From Apostichopus japonicus (Eukaryota > Echinodermata > Holothuroidea > Aspidochirotida > Stichopodidae): a stretch of 64,000 nt of DNA. The stretch spans positions 22,881,713 to 22,945,712 of the forward strand of contig NC_092574.1 of NCBI RefSeq assembly GCF_037975245.1. Reading direction: 5' to 3'. The notes beneath the pieces were generated by a model that was not told where the DNA came from, ran no database searches, and saw only the letters and a list, made by a program, of their open reading frames with translations. The position numbers were made by a program, and so were the translations under genes. This document shows, one piece after another, positions 50,023-62,030 of the stretch (position 1 is its first letter; each line of letters begins with the position of its first letter).

Positions 50023-53000
50023 GTTAGTACATGAATACTACTTATTAATATATAGCACACATGAAGGATTTAAAATATTATGGCAACTGCTATTCCCTTC
50101 CATGAGATCTTTCACATGCTGTTCCTATGCTTTATGGTTTTGCTTCCCTATTGAAGAATGACTTCAAACACCAATTAGTTTTGATACATGCATTGTACTC
50201 TTATGGTACATGTTTAAAACACTGCTTTTACACCAGGTTTCAGTTTTGAGAAGTTACCCTTTATACATCTAAGGCTGATTCAGTTGGAAGTGGCTGGATT
50301 TCTCAGTCTGACACCACAGACAATGCAGTCAGTTCATTGGATGCAACATAAAACTCAATATGAAAACAAGTTACTATATAAGACATCAAATAACACATAT
50401 TTCCATTGCACTTTAAATTTGTAAAAGACCAATGTGCTACAATGTCATTCAAGGGTACTCTATAGTTCAATATCTACAGCATGTTCAGTTGAGTCATTAG
50501 AATGACTATAATAATTAACAAATACTAATAATTAGAGCCTATACTGAGGAACCAACACAATCATCAATTTAGCCTTAAAAAGTATTCCTGAGATTTCAGC
50601 AAACTTTATCACTGAATCTATTGAAAGCGGGATATTGCTAGCACTCAAAATCTTCTTTTCATCGTGAACTGTGATATATCAAGACCAAAATTCTTCCTTT
50701 AAGGCTACAATAGTGGCCATCATATATGATAGTATATTAAGTCAACTTAATATCGATACTGTGAGTATTCTACTTACTAGCTGTGACATGAGTGAAGAGT
50801 CATTTATCTTACTGTAGGGCACAAATTCAAAATGAGACATTTTAATGAGGCCAACAAGACCTGGTTAATTAATTTATATAGCCTTCAGTCTAATTAGTAC
50901 ATAGTTCATTGGAAGAGAGAATGAGGTATTAAACATATCAAAGTGACAGTATCACAGTGTGATGCTATAGGCTGTACCCTGACATATGTACCATACATAT
51001 ACTGTGTGTACAGTAATTCCTCACTCTGATAGATATAAATATGCACAACCTAAAGACTGCTCGCATATTTGACACAAGGAGGATACAAATTACAACTACA
51101 CAACCTTATTGAAATTTACGATGAGTTAAATAAAAGAAAATATTGTTGACTGTTATTGAAAATATAAGTATGGTACATGTAACAAAAGCATCTATAGATG
51201 TGTTAATTAACAATTTAACAGTGGACTACAATGGAGATTTATTTGGCCAACACAGAACCAGGGTATTTCATTTGTTGAATATAACAGTTTTACATTTAAA
51301 GGAGAGGAAAATTTTATCCATTAAACACTATTCAGTAATGACTGATACAGGTTTTTGAGATGATTAACTGTCCCCAGACAACTATTAAATCAAATATGAT
51401 TCTGTCTAGAGGAAATATCATTTTCCCTTGTTTGCTAATTTGGTCATTTACTCTCATAGAAACATGAGATCTTCACACAATACACAATTTGAGAACAACC
51501 ACAGGAAAAGAAAATAATATTTAACAATGCATTCCTTTGGCTAAAATAAAAGCAAATCTTAGATACAAAGGACATCCAAGTTAAGAAAACATTCTTTCAT
51601 TACAAACATTACATAAAGCTGGTCTGTTGTATGCCATTTAGGCTTGATGGTATTAAGAAGCTCAGCAATAAATTTTGCAAGGTTTGGAGGAGTTTTACAG
51701 TATCAGTATTGCCTGCAGCATAGACCTCATTCGCACAAACAAATATATGAATAGTGAACCTGGATAGCAGTATTATCACTTGAAAGAATGTCCCTAATGT
51801 GATAGCAAACACCAATAAACTTGAGTAGGGAGTTATATAAATCATTGACACTTTGTTTCCACAATATTTTCTTGTCAGTGGTTTAGGCATAAGCATTTTT
51901 TTGATAGTCTTAAAAATTTCTATTACCTGGATAGCAATGCTTTGATGATAGGGATGTTGCTTAGAATTACCAAGAAAGATTCAATTTGTGTTACTGGCAA
52001 AAGTTCATTACAATCAAACCAATCTTTCATTTCCTTCATAGATCTAACAGCTTTTAACTATTCATTTATAAAAATTCTTATTGGATATGAAATGCTTGTG
52101 ACATTGGCATCTATAGAGACAAGCAGAAAAAACTTGAAACTGCACTATTAAGGTAATTTACATCTATAGGCAAGAAACAGCAAGGGCCAAAAGAAATGCT
52201 CCCTCTAGAACCCAAGTGCAGATATTTGAATATTGAGAACTGCACTGCAGTTTGTCAAGCAAGTAGATGTCTGTAGATAATGGACTTTTCCAGATATACC
52301 ACAATTATTTCAAAGTTTCTTCTGAAGAATAGTACATTATTGTACTGAACCTTTTTCTAAATGTGAAGATGAAAAAAGGAAGTGAAAGAAAGACAGAAAC
52401 AAACTACTTAAATCAGAAACTGAAACTATGAAAATTACACTGCCTAATTAAAACTTCAGCCTCATACATTAGTTGTGTATTCTGTGCCATGCATTTTGTA
52501 CTTGGATGAGAATTTTGCCAGAACACAAACAATTCTTGATTTTTAGATTTCGTCAGTAGAGTTATACAGTACTACTAACATTAGTGATGGCCTGAAGATG
52601 ATTGGACATACAATTATACATTAGGAGTTGCTAAAAGTTTTCTCAGAAAGAAATTTGTGACACATGTGCATTCACAATCTCTTTGCTGTAAATTAAAGAT
52701 AAATATACTGCCAGAGTATGAAATTTGATACAAATACATGATCTGACGCAACAGGAATCTAGACATGTGATATTTCAGCTAACAAGGGCAATAATTTCGC
52801 CACTAAATATTCAGCCCCCCCCCCTCTTTGTCTTACACTGATGACTTAGCATTAGAAATATTCTACTTATTTTTGATTATAACAGAATAAAGGAAATTCA
52901 GAATAAAAACCGAAAATATATAAGTTTTACAACCAACTACAGAAAAAAAAAATGGCATTGATTTGCAGCTGTGTTTCGCCCATGTACATTTTTGGTTCGA

Positions 53001-53248
53001 AACTCTACAGTAGCCTAAATAGTGTATTACCTTTAGGCATGAATCAAGGCTTCACTCTACCTAAGTTGTTAGGCTAGGCTTATTTGCAGTCGGTCATAAG
53101 TTAGCCCTAACTTTACCTCACAATACAATACATGGTAAGCCTTCACTCTTGAGCTAGAACTTAGTAGCATAAGTTAGGCCTAGGCCTAAGCTTGGATTCC
53201 TAAGTTAGGATATCAAATATTTTCCTCATCAAATAAGTATTCATTTAC

Positions 53249-53500
53249 CTTTGTAGCATTGATTCCAGGTAATATTAAATAATAATAAGTTCTTTAATGA
53301 TGAAGCCTTTCTCAGATCGATTGAGCCAAGTTATCAAAGCCGAAACTATAGCGATCACACTAGCAACCAACAACACTGTAGAGCCTGGTATCCATCGACG
53401 CTAGTTATGGCGCATGCATACAGTGTCTGCTGATGGCCATAGTCTTTGCTGATAGCGAAGCAGACGACAGTACAGTAGGCCGACGTGCTGTAATCCAAAT
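53249..53500 (-). promoter_or_regulatory. Candidate PPEF promoter and non-coding first exon
   Basis: This stretch is less AT-rich than its surroundings. On the minus strand it ends in a good donor (CTACAAAG, then GTAAAT, at 53249/53248). It would splice to the acceptor at 46351, placing a 5' UTR exon upstream of the start codon. No coding frame is evident. Its upstream limit is a guess, and it could equally belong to an unrelated transcript. Confidence 0.3.
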
Positions 53501-54016
53501 TACTCACAGCTGGCTGTATACAGTATCTCCCAGGTAACCTGAATGGAACAGCCTTTACAGAAGTAACACCTGGCAGCTACAACAATTTCTGTGCTGCCAG
53601 CTGAGCGAATGGTGAAAGGGTGCGCTATGTAGTAATGGCATAAAGGGAATTTAATTATTTCTATTTCTAGGTAGTGGCTAGACAGCCTGAGACGCAGAAA
53701 TAACTTCTAATTGCAGCGGGGAAAATAGATCCTACTTTTATCTGTATTACTTTATTTTCTTCGGGGATGGGGGAGGGGGGGGGGGATGAACCTAGGAAAT
53801 TATGCTGAACGGACGATGACTGTTAAGGCGTAATTGGTAACAAAGAAATTGGTAACAAAGAAAGCTATGCGCAGTGAGACCGATCGAGTTTAACAAAAAC
53901 TTTTTTTCATAATCCATATATTCCAAACCGATTCCTCTTTTCTTCTAAACTGTCATCGAGTATAGCGAACTCAACCAAGTTTACAGTCAAATGGAGCTCT
54001 TAAGGCAATCCATTTC

Positions 54017-54480
54017 ACGTTTTATTCATGAATTGAAGATATCTGTAAATATTTAGCTATACCCTGTCTGTACTTTGTTCACAGATATCTTTTATTCATT
54101 ACAGATATTTTTTATTTATTAACAGATATCAGCAATTACTTTTAGATATCGCTAATTATTTCTAGTTATCTTTAAAATCATTTTAGATATCTTTAATTTG
54201 TGTGAAATTTCAAATTAGAGATATCTGTGATTGAATTCTTCATATCGTTAAATGAATAAGAAATATCTTCAATTGCATTCTAAATATATCTGTTAATAAA
54301 TTGAAAGACGTTTATAAATACAGTAAAGATATATGTAACTAAATTAAAGATATTTTCGGGTATGGCGTCCTTTATCTACAAAGATGACGCCAGTTGTTGC
54401 GTCAGTCATTCTGACCCACCATTACTGCATGTGCTACAGCATCGTCAATACTACTGCCGGAAAAGAACAAGCGATCTGTG

Positions 54481-54521
<41 letters not shown>

Positions 54522-54632
54522 TCTGAGGCTGTCTTAAATTATGGTGAATTCAAGGATTTCTATAATAAAATTACAGATATCTTTAAATAAAAAGGGATAT
54601 CTTCAATTCATGAACTTTTAACAAATAAAACG
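54017..54632. mobile_element. AGATATCT-rich MITE-like element
   Basis: The left end CACGTTTTATTCATGAATTG and right end CAATTCATGAAC...AATAAAACGG are imperfect inverted repeats. GATATC/AGATAT motifs recur more than ten times in both orientations. A less AT-rich insert (about 54.36-54.54 kb, with a TA run) interrupts it. Confidence 0.5.
54480..54519. repeat. (TA)n microsatellite
   Basis: About 18 TA units inside the MITE-like element. Confidence 0.9.
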
Positions 54633-54659
54633 GTTTCACATATTCCCTGATTTCGAGAG

Positions 54660-55090
54660 TGTGGTGGCCAATTTTAGGGTGTCGGACTTGGGATCCAAGG
54701 ATTGCTGGTTCGATTCCTGCCTAGTTCATTACGTTGTGTCCTTGGACAAGATGCTTTATCTCAATTGCCTCTCGCCACCCAGGGGTTAGATGGGTACATG
54801 TATGGTTACTTGTCATTGGGCGCAGTATATATGTTCCCTTTCGAGGGGAATGGTGATGCACAGCCGATGATCACAAAGTCACAGTCCCGATGCAAGGGGA
54901 CTGGGGTTGAGAGCGGGTCAGTCGTTTGGTAGTTTGGTTTTCGAGCCCAGGTTCTTTCCTGGGCGACTTTCCCTTAAAAAAACAGTATATATAACTGCAG
55001 CCGCCTGGAGGGATTGTCTCTGGGACCTGGGGTAATATAACGTCTGTAAAGCGCTTTGAAACCTACTGCTATAAATCAAATATTATTATA
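54660..55090 (+). mobile_element. tRNA-derived SINE
   Basis: The head resembles a tRNA (GTCGGACTTGGGATCCAAGG, then B box GGTTCGATTCC). A body follows with TTGGACAAGATGCTTTATCT, and a tail with GTAAAGCGCTTTGAAACC, CTATAAATCAAATATT and an ATT repeat. All three parts are in the order expected for a full-length SINE. Confidence 0.75.
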
Positions 55091-56149
55091 TTATTTTTAT
55101 TATTGCCACAGTCAGGTTCTTCAGTTATGATGCGTATCATATTTGTCAACACTGGATGCACAGAAGATGTCATGCCAAAGTCTAGTGAAAATGAATCAAA
55201 TTTAGAAGATTTTATCAGTCTAGAAGTAAGTCTGATCGGTCTGCAATTGTACAGACTGGGCCCCTGTATATCTGACTTAGCCAGCTAATTTACAGCAGTG
55301 ATGATGCATTAAGAACGTTTAAAATAATCATTAAGTAAGCAATAACACAAATAAATTTATGCTTCTTGATTTACTTTATTTTATTGATGAGGCTTTCTTC
55401 TCAAAACTTGTTCCGACTAATTCAAATCCTGGGTAACTAAGCTACCAGTCGCTAAGTTAATGTTTATTCGCTTATCGAGGACAACTTCTTTATTTATATA
55501 TTTTTGAAATCCATCGTTCAAATCATCTTCTATGCTACTTGCGGTAAGCGCTTGTAAGTGTACTTTCTTTATCTAAACACGTAAAAGTGACATCATCGCC
55601 TTGACCGACTGAACAAATTGTGACGTAAGCAATCTCACAAGTTCAATAACACATACGGTTCGAAGCGAGTCAGTCAATGCTAGTATTATATAATTGTCTC
55701 TTCAAGTAGTATATTTGGGTTTTTAACGAGCAAAGAAACAAAATCACAGTTCATATCATACGACCAACACATTGACTGAAAAGGGGTTTGAGATCATAAA
55801 CACACTGGAGACGTGCAGCCTGCACTAATGTAGCAATTTAATAAATAGACGTTTTAAAAATGTCTATTTTAACTTCTTCAAGGCACCCCATCTCTGACTA
55901 TGGTTGTCTTTAGTCGATTTTTATATAAACCTTTGAGAACAACAGACGTGAGATCATTCACGGAATTGCATTTCAGTTAAATGTCGACAAATGTTATCCT
56001 GCTGTTGCTAAGAGCAATCTTTGTTTTAGTCTCTCTTCATGCAGGAAGAGGGAGATGAAAGGGAAGTTATTTCGTCCTAATCTGGGCGGTCTCTTGTATC
56101 TTACATTACACAGCTGCAGCTTTTCGCATTTCATCTAAAGTATCATGAA

Positions 56150-56270
56150 TTCGAGAGTTTGAAATATCTCTAAATGCCAAAGTAAAATTGCCCGAATTTT
56201 CACAAAAATAAGTTGATTGGGGGGGGGGGGGAAGACTGCAGCCCCTAGACCTCCTACGTCTATGTGTTTA
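56150..56270 (-). mobile_element. Fragment related to the 39.1-kb hAT-like element
   Basis: In reverse complement it starts CATAGACGTAGGAGG and runs GGGGCTGCAG, a poly-C tract and TTTTGTGAAAATTCGGGCAA. This parallels the left end and first repeat unit of the element at 39095. The other end was not found. Confidence 0.5.
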
Positions 56271-58039
56271 GTGTTTGGTTTCGGAAATATCCGGAATTTT
56301 TTCATTTCCTTCAACAAAGTTTTATAGTATTCCTTATAAGAGGTTTTAATATTTGCACACCAATAAATTAACTGTGTCTGCATTTTCCAAAATTCCCTGA
56401 CCAACATTCTTCATCATATATACTTCCCTCTACTCGTGCAATTTCGACCCGTCTGTTAGGGGTGTAGGAGGTTTTCTATATTGGTTGTCCATAGATGAAA
56501 TTTTGTGCAAAATTATGGCTATGTTTTTAAGTGAATTTTTTTCACGATAATTTTTTTCAAATTCAGAACAAATAATGGGCTTAAAACCTTGAAAAGTGGG
56601 GCTGACGGGTAATGTGGGCCGCGACGTAGAATCACCTAGTTTTGCGATGAGGTCGAACATGATGTGTGACTGGTGAAAATCTTCAAAAAGGGTATGGATG
56701 GGAAAAAACTATTGTGAAATACTTGGTTCTCAGGCAAAAAGTCTACATCTGGTTGGTCAATTTCATGCCCGAGAAGTACCATTTCCGAAATGGATGTAAA
56801 CAAATTATGTTCATATACTTATAAATGCGTGAATGCTGTTTGGTTACCTCCTTCATTTTGACCAGAAACAGCCATATCGTCTCTTTCGATAAGTCTTGAT
56901 AAGAAATTCACAACACCCTTAGCGAACCTCGTCATAGTTCTGAAGTAGGCCTATCGCTGATTTAAAACACGTTCTCCGGAGTGCGGTATTTGAGATCACA
57001 TCTTCAAAAAAAAAAAACCTTCTGGGTTACGTACATTGACATCTCAATCTATATTATGTGCGGTCGTTGTATGTATATATACACACATACATGAAAGTTA
57101 ATTTAAACTGGTGACATTTGTTAATATAAGGAGTACTTTTCTCACCAGCAATCATTTATTATTCAAAGCCTTTGAGGTTAGCAACTTGAACTTGTGTTTG
57201 TTATTTTCCAGGTTTTCGAAAAAGGTGCCTCAGTACCCTGGCGACGTGTTTAGTGTGTATTTGTGCGTGTGTATATAAGTATGTGAATTCCCTTGAGTAC
57301 ATCTGATAGCAGACATGCACTAGGCCGGTGACCGACATCGAGCAAATGAACCCAATTTGAGGCAAAACAGGTAAACCGAGATATGTGGTATAATATGTAA
57401 GACGATTTGGGCAATAACGTCCTCATTCTACCATGTCTAGAAGACCTAACAACTAGGAATAAGGAGAGGATGATTTCACAGAAAATGAGGCCACATAGTT
57501 TGTATCCAATTAATGATATCTAAAAGGAGCTAGTTGATCACAAAAGATACTCCATGCAAAAATGGGACTTATCATGAGAACTCCTTATTTGGTTTGAAAT
57601 TAACTGATAAATTGAGTGGACAGGTTAAACACCAAGAGAAGCGACAACACATTGAGTGCCCAAGCAAACTAAGACAACAGCGTCAAGTCATTTTGATCAG
57701 GATACAGATCTCGGAGATGATGGTACCCATAATGCGTGGAGACTTATTACTTTTGGTGGAATATTCAAAAGGTCAAGAGAAATGATGTGGTGAAAATGTT
57801 GAAAACACCAATCGCAAGTGATTTGCTGTAGGCTATGAAATCATCTATAGGCGCTCCCGACGTATCCTCCACATTATTTCCCCAAGCAGGATGAAACAGA
57901 TCGAGAAGTGGATTTTTTGTCTAGTGTGTTGATCTTTAACAGTCGATAACATATTTCATTCCATATGCCAGACATTCATTTTATATGTCTTTAGATATAC
58001 ATAGGCCTATATATATTTATGTATATGCCTATATATATG

Positions 58040-58041
<2 letters not shown>

Positions 58042-58089
<48 letters not shown>
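58042..58089. repeat. (TA)n microsatellite
   Basis: A pure TA run. Confidence 0.9.
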
Positions 58090-58092
<3 letters not shown>

Positions 58093-58679
58093 GGAAAATC
58101 ATTTACTTTGGAGGCTTTCCAAAAAGGTGCCCCCACCCCCTCCACCCCCATAAAAGGGGTAAAAAGACAAAGAAAATAAGAACAAAAGTAGGATGGTTCT
58201 CCATTGTTGGTCAATAATTTTATTCAATATGACACATAATTTGAGGTTTATATTACATAGCTTCTTTTGTTTCATAGTGCATAAAAAATATAAAGTAAAA
58301 CTGAAAGAATTGTGAAAATAGTGATATGAACATGCTTTATACATCTATATTTATATTAATATATATATCATAATGTTAGCTGGCCACAACTTCTCCTATG
58401 GTAAATGACGTAAAAATAGATCCATGTGGCCTAGACTGGCAGGAGGATTACATGTATTGAAAGGACTATGACAGAAAAATTCCTGCATTATGATATGGAC
58501 TCACAAGTTAATAAAGTAACCAAGCACCATTGGCTTTTACTTAACAAATAAAACTAAAATCCCCTAGTAATTACACATATACACACGATCAATTAAAAAA
58601 GTAGTTTAAAAATACATTTAAAGGCCTAAAAAGAAAGAATAAATGAGAATAGATGCAAAGACACTGTGTCCAAAAGAAA

Positions 58680-59395
58680 GGCTGCAGCAGCTGCAACCTC
58701 CCCTGCATCACGGCTGAATCAATATGCTAAGACATTGAGTCAAAACAAAGAGCTGCAGTAGCTGCAACCTTCCCTGCATCAAGACTGAATCAACATGCAA
58801 AGACACTGTGTCAAAAGAAAGGCGGCAGCAGCTGCAACCTCCCCTGCATAAAGGCTGAATCAATATGCAAAGACACTGTGTCAAAACAAAAAGTTGCAGC
58901 AGCTGCAACCCCCCCCCCCTGCATCAAGGCTGAATCAATATACTAAGACAATGTGTCAAAACAAAAAGCTGCAGTAGCTGCAACCTCCCCTGCATCAAGG
59001 CTGAATCAATATGCAAAGACACTGTGTCAAAAGAAAGGCGGCAGCAGCTGCAACCTCCCCTGCATAAAGGCTGAATCAATATGCAAAGACACTGTGTCAA
59101 AACAAAAAGTTGCAGCAGCTGCAACCCCCCCCCCCCCTGCATCAAGGCTGAATCAATATACTAAGACAATGTGTCAAAACAAAAAGCTGCAGTAGCTGCA
59201 ACCTCCCCTGCATCAAGGCTGAATCAATATGCAAAGACACTGTGTCAAAAGAAAGGCGGCAGCAGCTGCAACCTCCCCTGCATAAAGGCTGAATCAATAT
59301 GCAAAGACACTGTGTCAAAACAAAAAGTTGCAGCAGCTGCAACCCCCCCCCCCCTGCATCAAGGCTGAATCAATATGCTAAGACAATGTGTCAAA
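58680..59395. repeat. Higher-order satellite: about 72-bp units, 218-bp super-unit
   Basis: Ten units each contain a CTGCAGCAGCTGCAAC-like palindrome, CTCCCCTGCAT and GGCTGAATCAATATGC. Three unit types (AGCTGCAGTAG, GGCGGCAGCAG, AGTTGCAGCAG) alternate, giving a 218-bp period (58966 to 59184; 59038 to 59256). The open frames across it are not kept in phase by the period, so coding is unlikely. Confidence 0.93.
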
Positions 59396-59424
59396 AATGT
59401 GTATTAAGGAGTTTGGTAAGGTGA

Positions 59425-59572
59425 GGGATGGGGGCTGATGAGGGATGGGAGCATGAGGAGAATGGGGGCATGGGGGAGGGATGGGGGCATGGGGAGGGAT
59501 GGGGGCTTGGTGAGGGATAGGGGCATGGTGAGGGATGGGGGCATGCAGAGGGATGGGAGGGGGCAAGGTGAG
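59425..59572. repeat. G-rich minisatellite, about 18-bp unit
   Basis: GAGGGATGGGGGCATGGT-like units repeat about eight times with small changes. The G-runs could form quadruplexes. Confidence 0.85.
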
Positions 59573-59702
59573 ACACAAAAACAGATAAGAACAAGAAATA
59601 TGTGAAAGAAATATGTGAAAGGAATATCGAAAAGGGAATAAAGTCCTCTCTCAATATCATACTCTACAAAACAGTCAACCTTCATGGACAAAAGCTTTAA
59701 TG

Positions 59703-59800
59703 TGTATATATATATATACATATATATATATACACATATGTCTATGCACACACACATATATGTGTATATGTATATATATATATTGATATACATATATATG

Positions 59801-59833
<33 letters not shown>
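59703..59833. repeat. Compound TA/TATG/CACA microsatellite
   Basis: Alternating TA, TATG and CACATA runs. The open frames over it are artefacts. Confidence 0.9.
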
Positions 59834-59871
59834 GAAAACGTAATGAGAAGGAAAATCCAGAACAGTGAAAA

Positions 59872-59952
59872 AACTTCCAGCCTCCACCGGGATCGAACCC
59901 AGGCCTCCCACTTTATATACGGACACACTAACCACTAGGCTATGGACGCTAA
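59872..59952 (-). repeat. tRNA-like sequence (SINE head or tRNA relic)
   Basis: The minus strand reads TAGCCTAGTGGTTAG (A box) and GGTTCGATCCC (B box) at tRNA-like spacing. The acceptor ends do not pair, so this is not a functional tRNA gene. Confidence 0.6.
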
Positions 59953-60414
59953 TTGTCCAGATGTTCGAAACCGGTAAGGAAGGTCGTAATTCCACTGTAG
60001 GCGTTTGTCACCTGTATCGAACAATACTAGTTCTGTTTTGGTGACATATTTGCCATACTCTAGAGATCAAACATGATTCTATATATATATATATATATTT
60101 ATATAAACACACATCTCCCCACTTCCCTTCCCACCCACACACATCCTTTTTAAAACCAAAAACGAAGTAGTTCTTTGCACAGCCTTGTCGGTAGACGTAA
60201 TTATAGAGTTAAGTCATAACCTAAATATGCCCCAGTATCCACCATTTCAAACCTAAACTTGTAATCTGGAACTACCTCAGGGTCTTACCACCCACTCCTA
60301 TATAATATCATGCATCTACACCTGCTGTACTCCTAGCTCCATCCTGTTCAAGGTGTCACTTAATTACATACTTCACACACATACTCTGCCAAATCATAAT
60401 ATTATATACTGTCT

Positions 60415-60840
60415 TTAGAAATTACTCAAAAATTTAAGATGAAGAAAGAGAAAATCATTGGTAACAACAATAAAAAGTGTAAAAGTAAGTTGGCCTGACG
60501 TTTCGATCCTAGCAGGATCTTCTTCAGAGGCTAAATGACAAGTTACAGTAACAGAGGGGACAAAAACACGCACAGAATACAGACAGGTTAATGAGCACGG
60601 TGAACACAATGAGATGGATGAAAGGGGATTATAAGTAGAAAGCAACAGGAGAAGAGGAGAGGAAGGAGATAAACTGTGGAGGGACAAAGAGAGGATTAAA
60701 GGCACAGGGTGAGGAATAAACTGGAGAGGGACAAAGACAGAAAGGTGTGAAGAAAAATGGAGGGGAAGAGAGCTGTAAGAGGAAGAGTGAAAGGGGGGGG
60801 GAAGGGAGAAAGGGGAGAAGGAGTAGGGAACAGAGGAAAG
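60415..60840 (-). mobile_element. Penelope-like element 3' region
   Basis: A long pyrimidine-rich stretch (on the minus strand) directly after the endonuclease stop, leading to the hammerhead-like motif. It matches the arrangement in the older copy at 39.8-40.1 kb. Confidence 0.75.
60492..60531 (-). ncRNA. Hammerhead-ribozyme-like motif
   Basis: The minus strand reads CTGAAGA, then a 6-bp hairpin (GATCCT-GCT-AGGATC), then GAAACGTC. This is the order of a hammerhead core: CUGAnGA, stem II, GAAA. Hammerhead motifs are established in Penelope-like elements. Stems I and III are not clearly closed here, so activity is uncertain. Confidence 0.5.
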
Positions 60841-61512
60841 TTAGTCATGTCCTTCCTGAATGTTCAGCCCATGAGGTTGAATGGTACGAAGGCGTTGCAT
60901 CCAGAGCCTCTCTCTGCTGATACGTACTAGGTCAGGACGGCTACCTAAGGATTCAATCCCCTGTAGGGACATGTCGTTAATGGTATGGTTGGGAAGGTTA
61001 AAATGTTCTCCAACTGGGGTCTCAGTCTTCATGGTGTTGACTGTGGATCTGTGACCATAGAAACGCTTCTTGAGGGTGGTTTTGGTTTCGCCAACATACT
61101 GGATGCAGCAAACTCTACAAGAGATCAGATAGATGACATTGGTGGTAGTGCAAGTGATGTGACCCTTAGTCTTGTGTGTGAGTTGCATGCTGTGGCTGGT
61201 GATGGAATTGGATTCAACAATGTGGTGGCTGCAGACGATGCATCTCGAAGTACGATCACATTTGAAGGTACCATGCTGAATGGGTGTGGGGTTAGAAGTA
61301 AGAGGTGGAACAGCAGCACGTACAAGAAGGTCTCGTAGGTTGCGTGGTCGTCTGTAGGCGATGATGGGTTTTTCAGGGATGGCTCGTTGGAGTCTATCTG
61401 AAGTGAGGAGAATGTTGTGGTTGTTAGAGGTGATTTTCTGAAGGGGAGGAAGATTTGGGTGGAAAGTAACAACGAGGGGCAGCTTGTTGTCGCAATCTCG
61501 TCCCTTTTTGTC
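60841..61512 (-). pseudogene. 5'-truncated Penelope-like element ORF: zinc-binding linker and GIY-YIG endonuclease
   Basis: An open frame of 223 codons from just after a TAG (61515-61513) to the stop at 60841. It contains, in order: LPLVVTFHPNLPPLQKI and AIPEKPIIAYRRPRNLRDLL (RT-end/thumb region typical of Penelope-like elements), a Cys/His cluster (CDRTSRCIVCSHH), and a GIY-YIG-type domain (VIYLISCRVCCIQYVGETKT, LKKRFYGH, PVGEHF, ERLWMQRL). The reverse transcriptase core is missing, so this copy cannot move by itself. Confidence 0.88.
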
Positions 61513-61950
61513 CTACAATAAAAAGTGTTAAAATTTAACACAATAGTGTTAAATTTTAACTTTAATAACATATATTAAAACCTTTTGCGTCTGTCACTGG
61601 TAATTTGACGGAAAAATAAAAACTACATTTGCATAGCAGTGTAAGCACAACAGTAACGAGGCATATAAACAAGCCATATATTGAGAATATAAATAGAACA
61701 GTTGACAATTGTAGTTTCAAGTTTCAAATCACTCTCTGTACTCTTACACAAATTGAGGTAATATGTCAACGATCACATTCGTGACTGCAAAATATCTGAA
61801 CTATTCCCGGCAAACAAAAGAACCATCACTTGGCCCAAAAACAGACGATAGACAAATAAACTTGGCAAAACATACAACCATATATTGAATATGGTATCAA
61901 TAAGAAATGACATTATTCACTTTTGCAAGTGCAAAAGAAATTTTGTGCCT

Positions 61951-62030
61951 AAACTGGATATGAACCAGTGACAGGCAGTGAGAAGTAAACATCCTACACT
62001 CTGCAGACTAGGCTAACCAGCCCTTAGTTG
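61951..62030 (-). repeat. tRNA-derived repeat
   Basis: The minus strand shows CTGGTTAGCCTAGTCTGCAG (A-box region) and CACTGGTTCATATCCAGTTT (B-box region). A related half-site, GAACCAGT, occurs again at about 62.18 kb and in the palindrome at 0.65 kb. Confidence 0.5.

Noticed and set aside
58708-59368. Open frames on both strands over the 58.7-kb array, looking like short repeat proteins
   Set aside because: The 218-bp period does not keep frame, both strands are open, and the residues simply echo the repeat.
58680-59395. CRISPR-like spacing of repeats
   Set aside because: The unit is continuous with no unique spacers, and the window is eukaryotic.
59872-59952. Functional tRNA gene
   Set aside because: The A and B boxes are present but the acceptor ends do not pair.
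59404-59995. Long minus-strand frames over 59.4-60.0 kb
   Set aside because: They are produced by the G-rich minisatellite and by TA/CA tracts.
60985-61338. 117-codon plus-strand frame
   Set aside because: It is antisense to the Penelope-like endonuclease, whose protein is clearly recognisable.
61125-61571. 148-codon minus-strand frame overlapping the Penelope region
   Set aside because: It is out of frame with the recognisable Penelope protein and is rich in Ser/Thr/Leu from the shifted reading.
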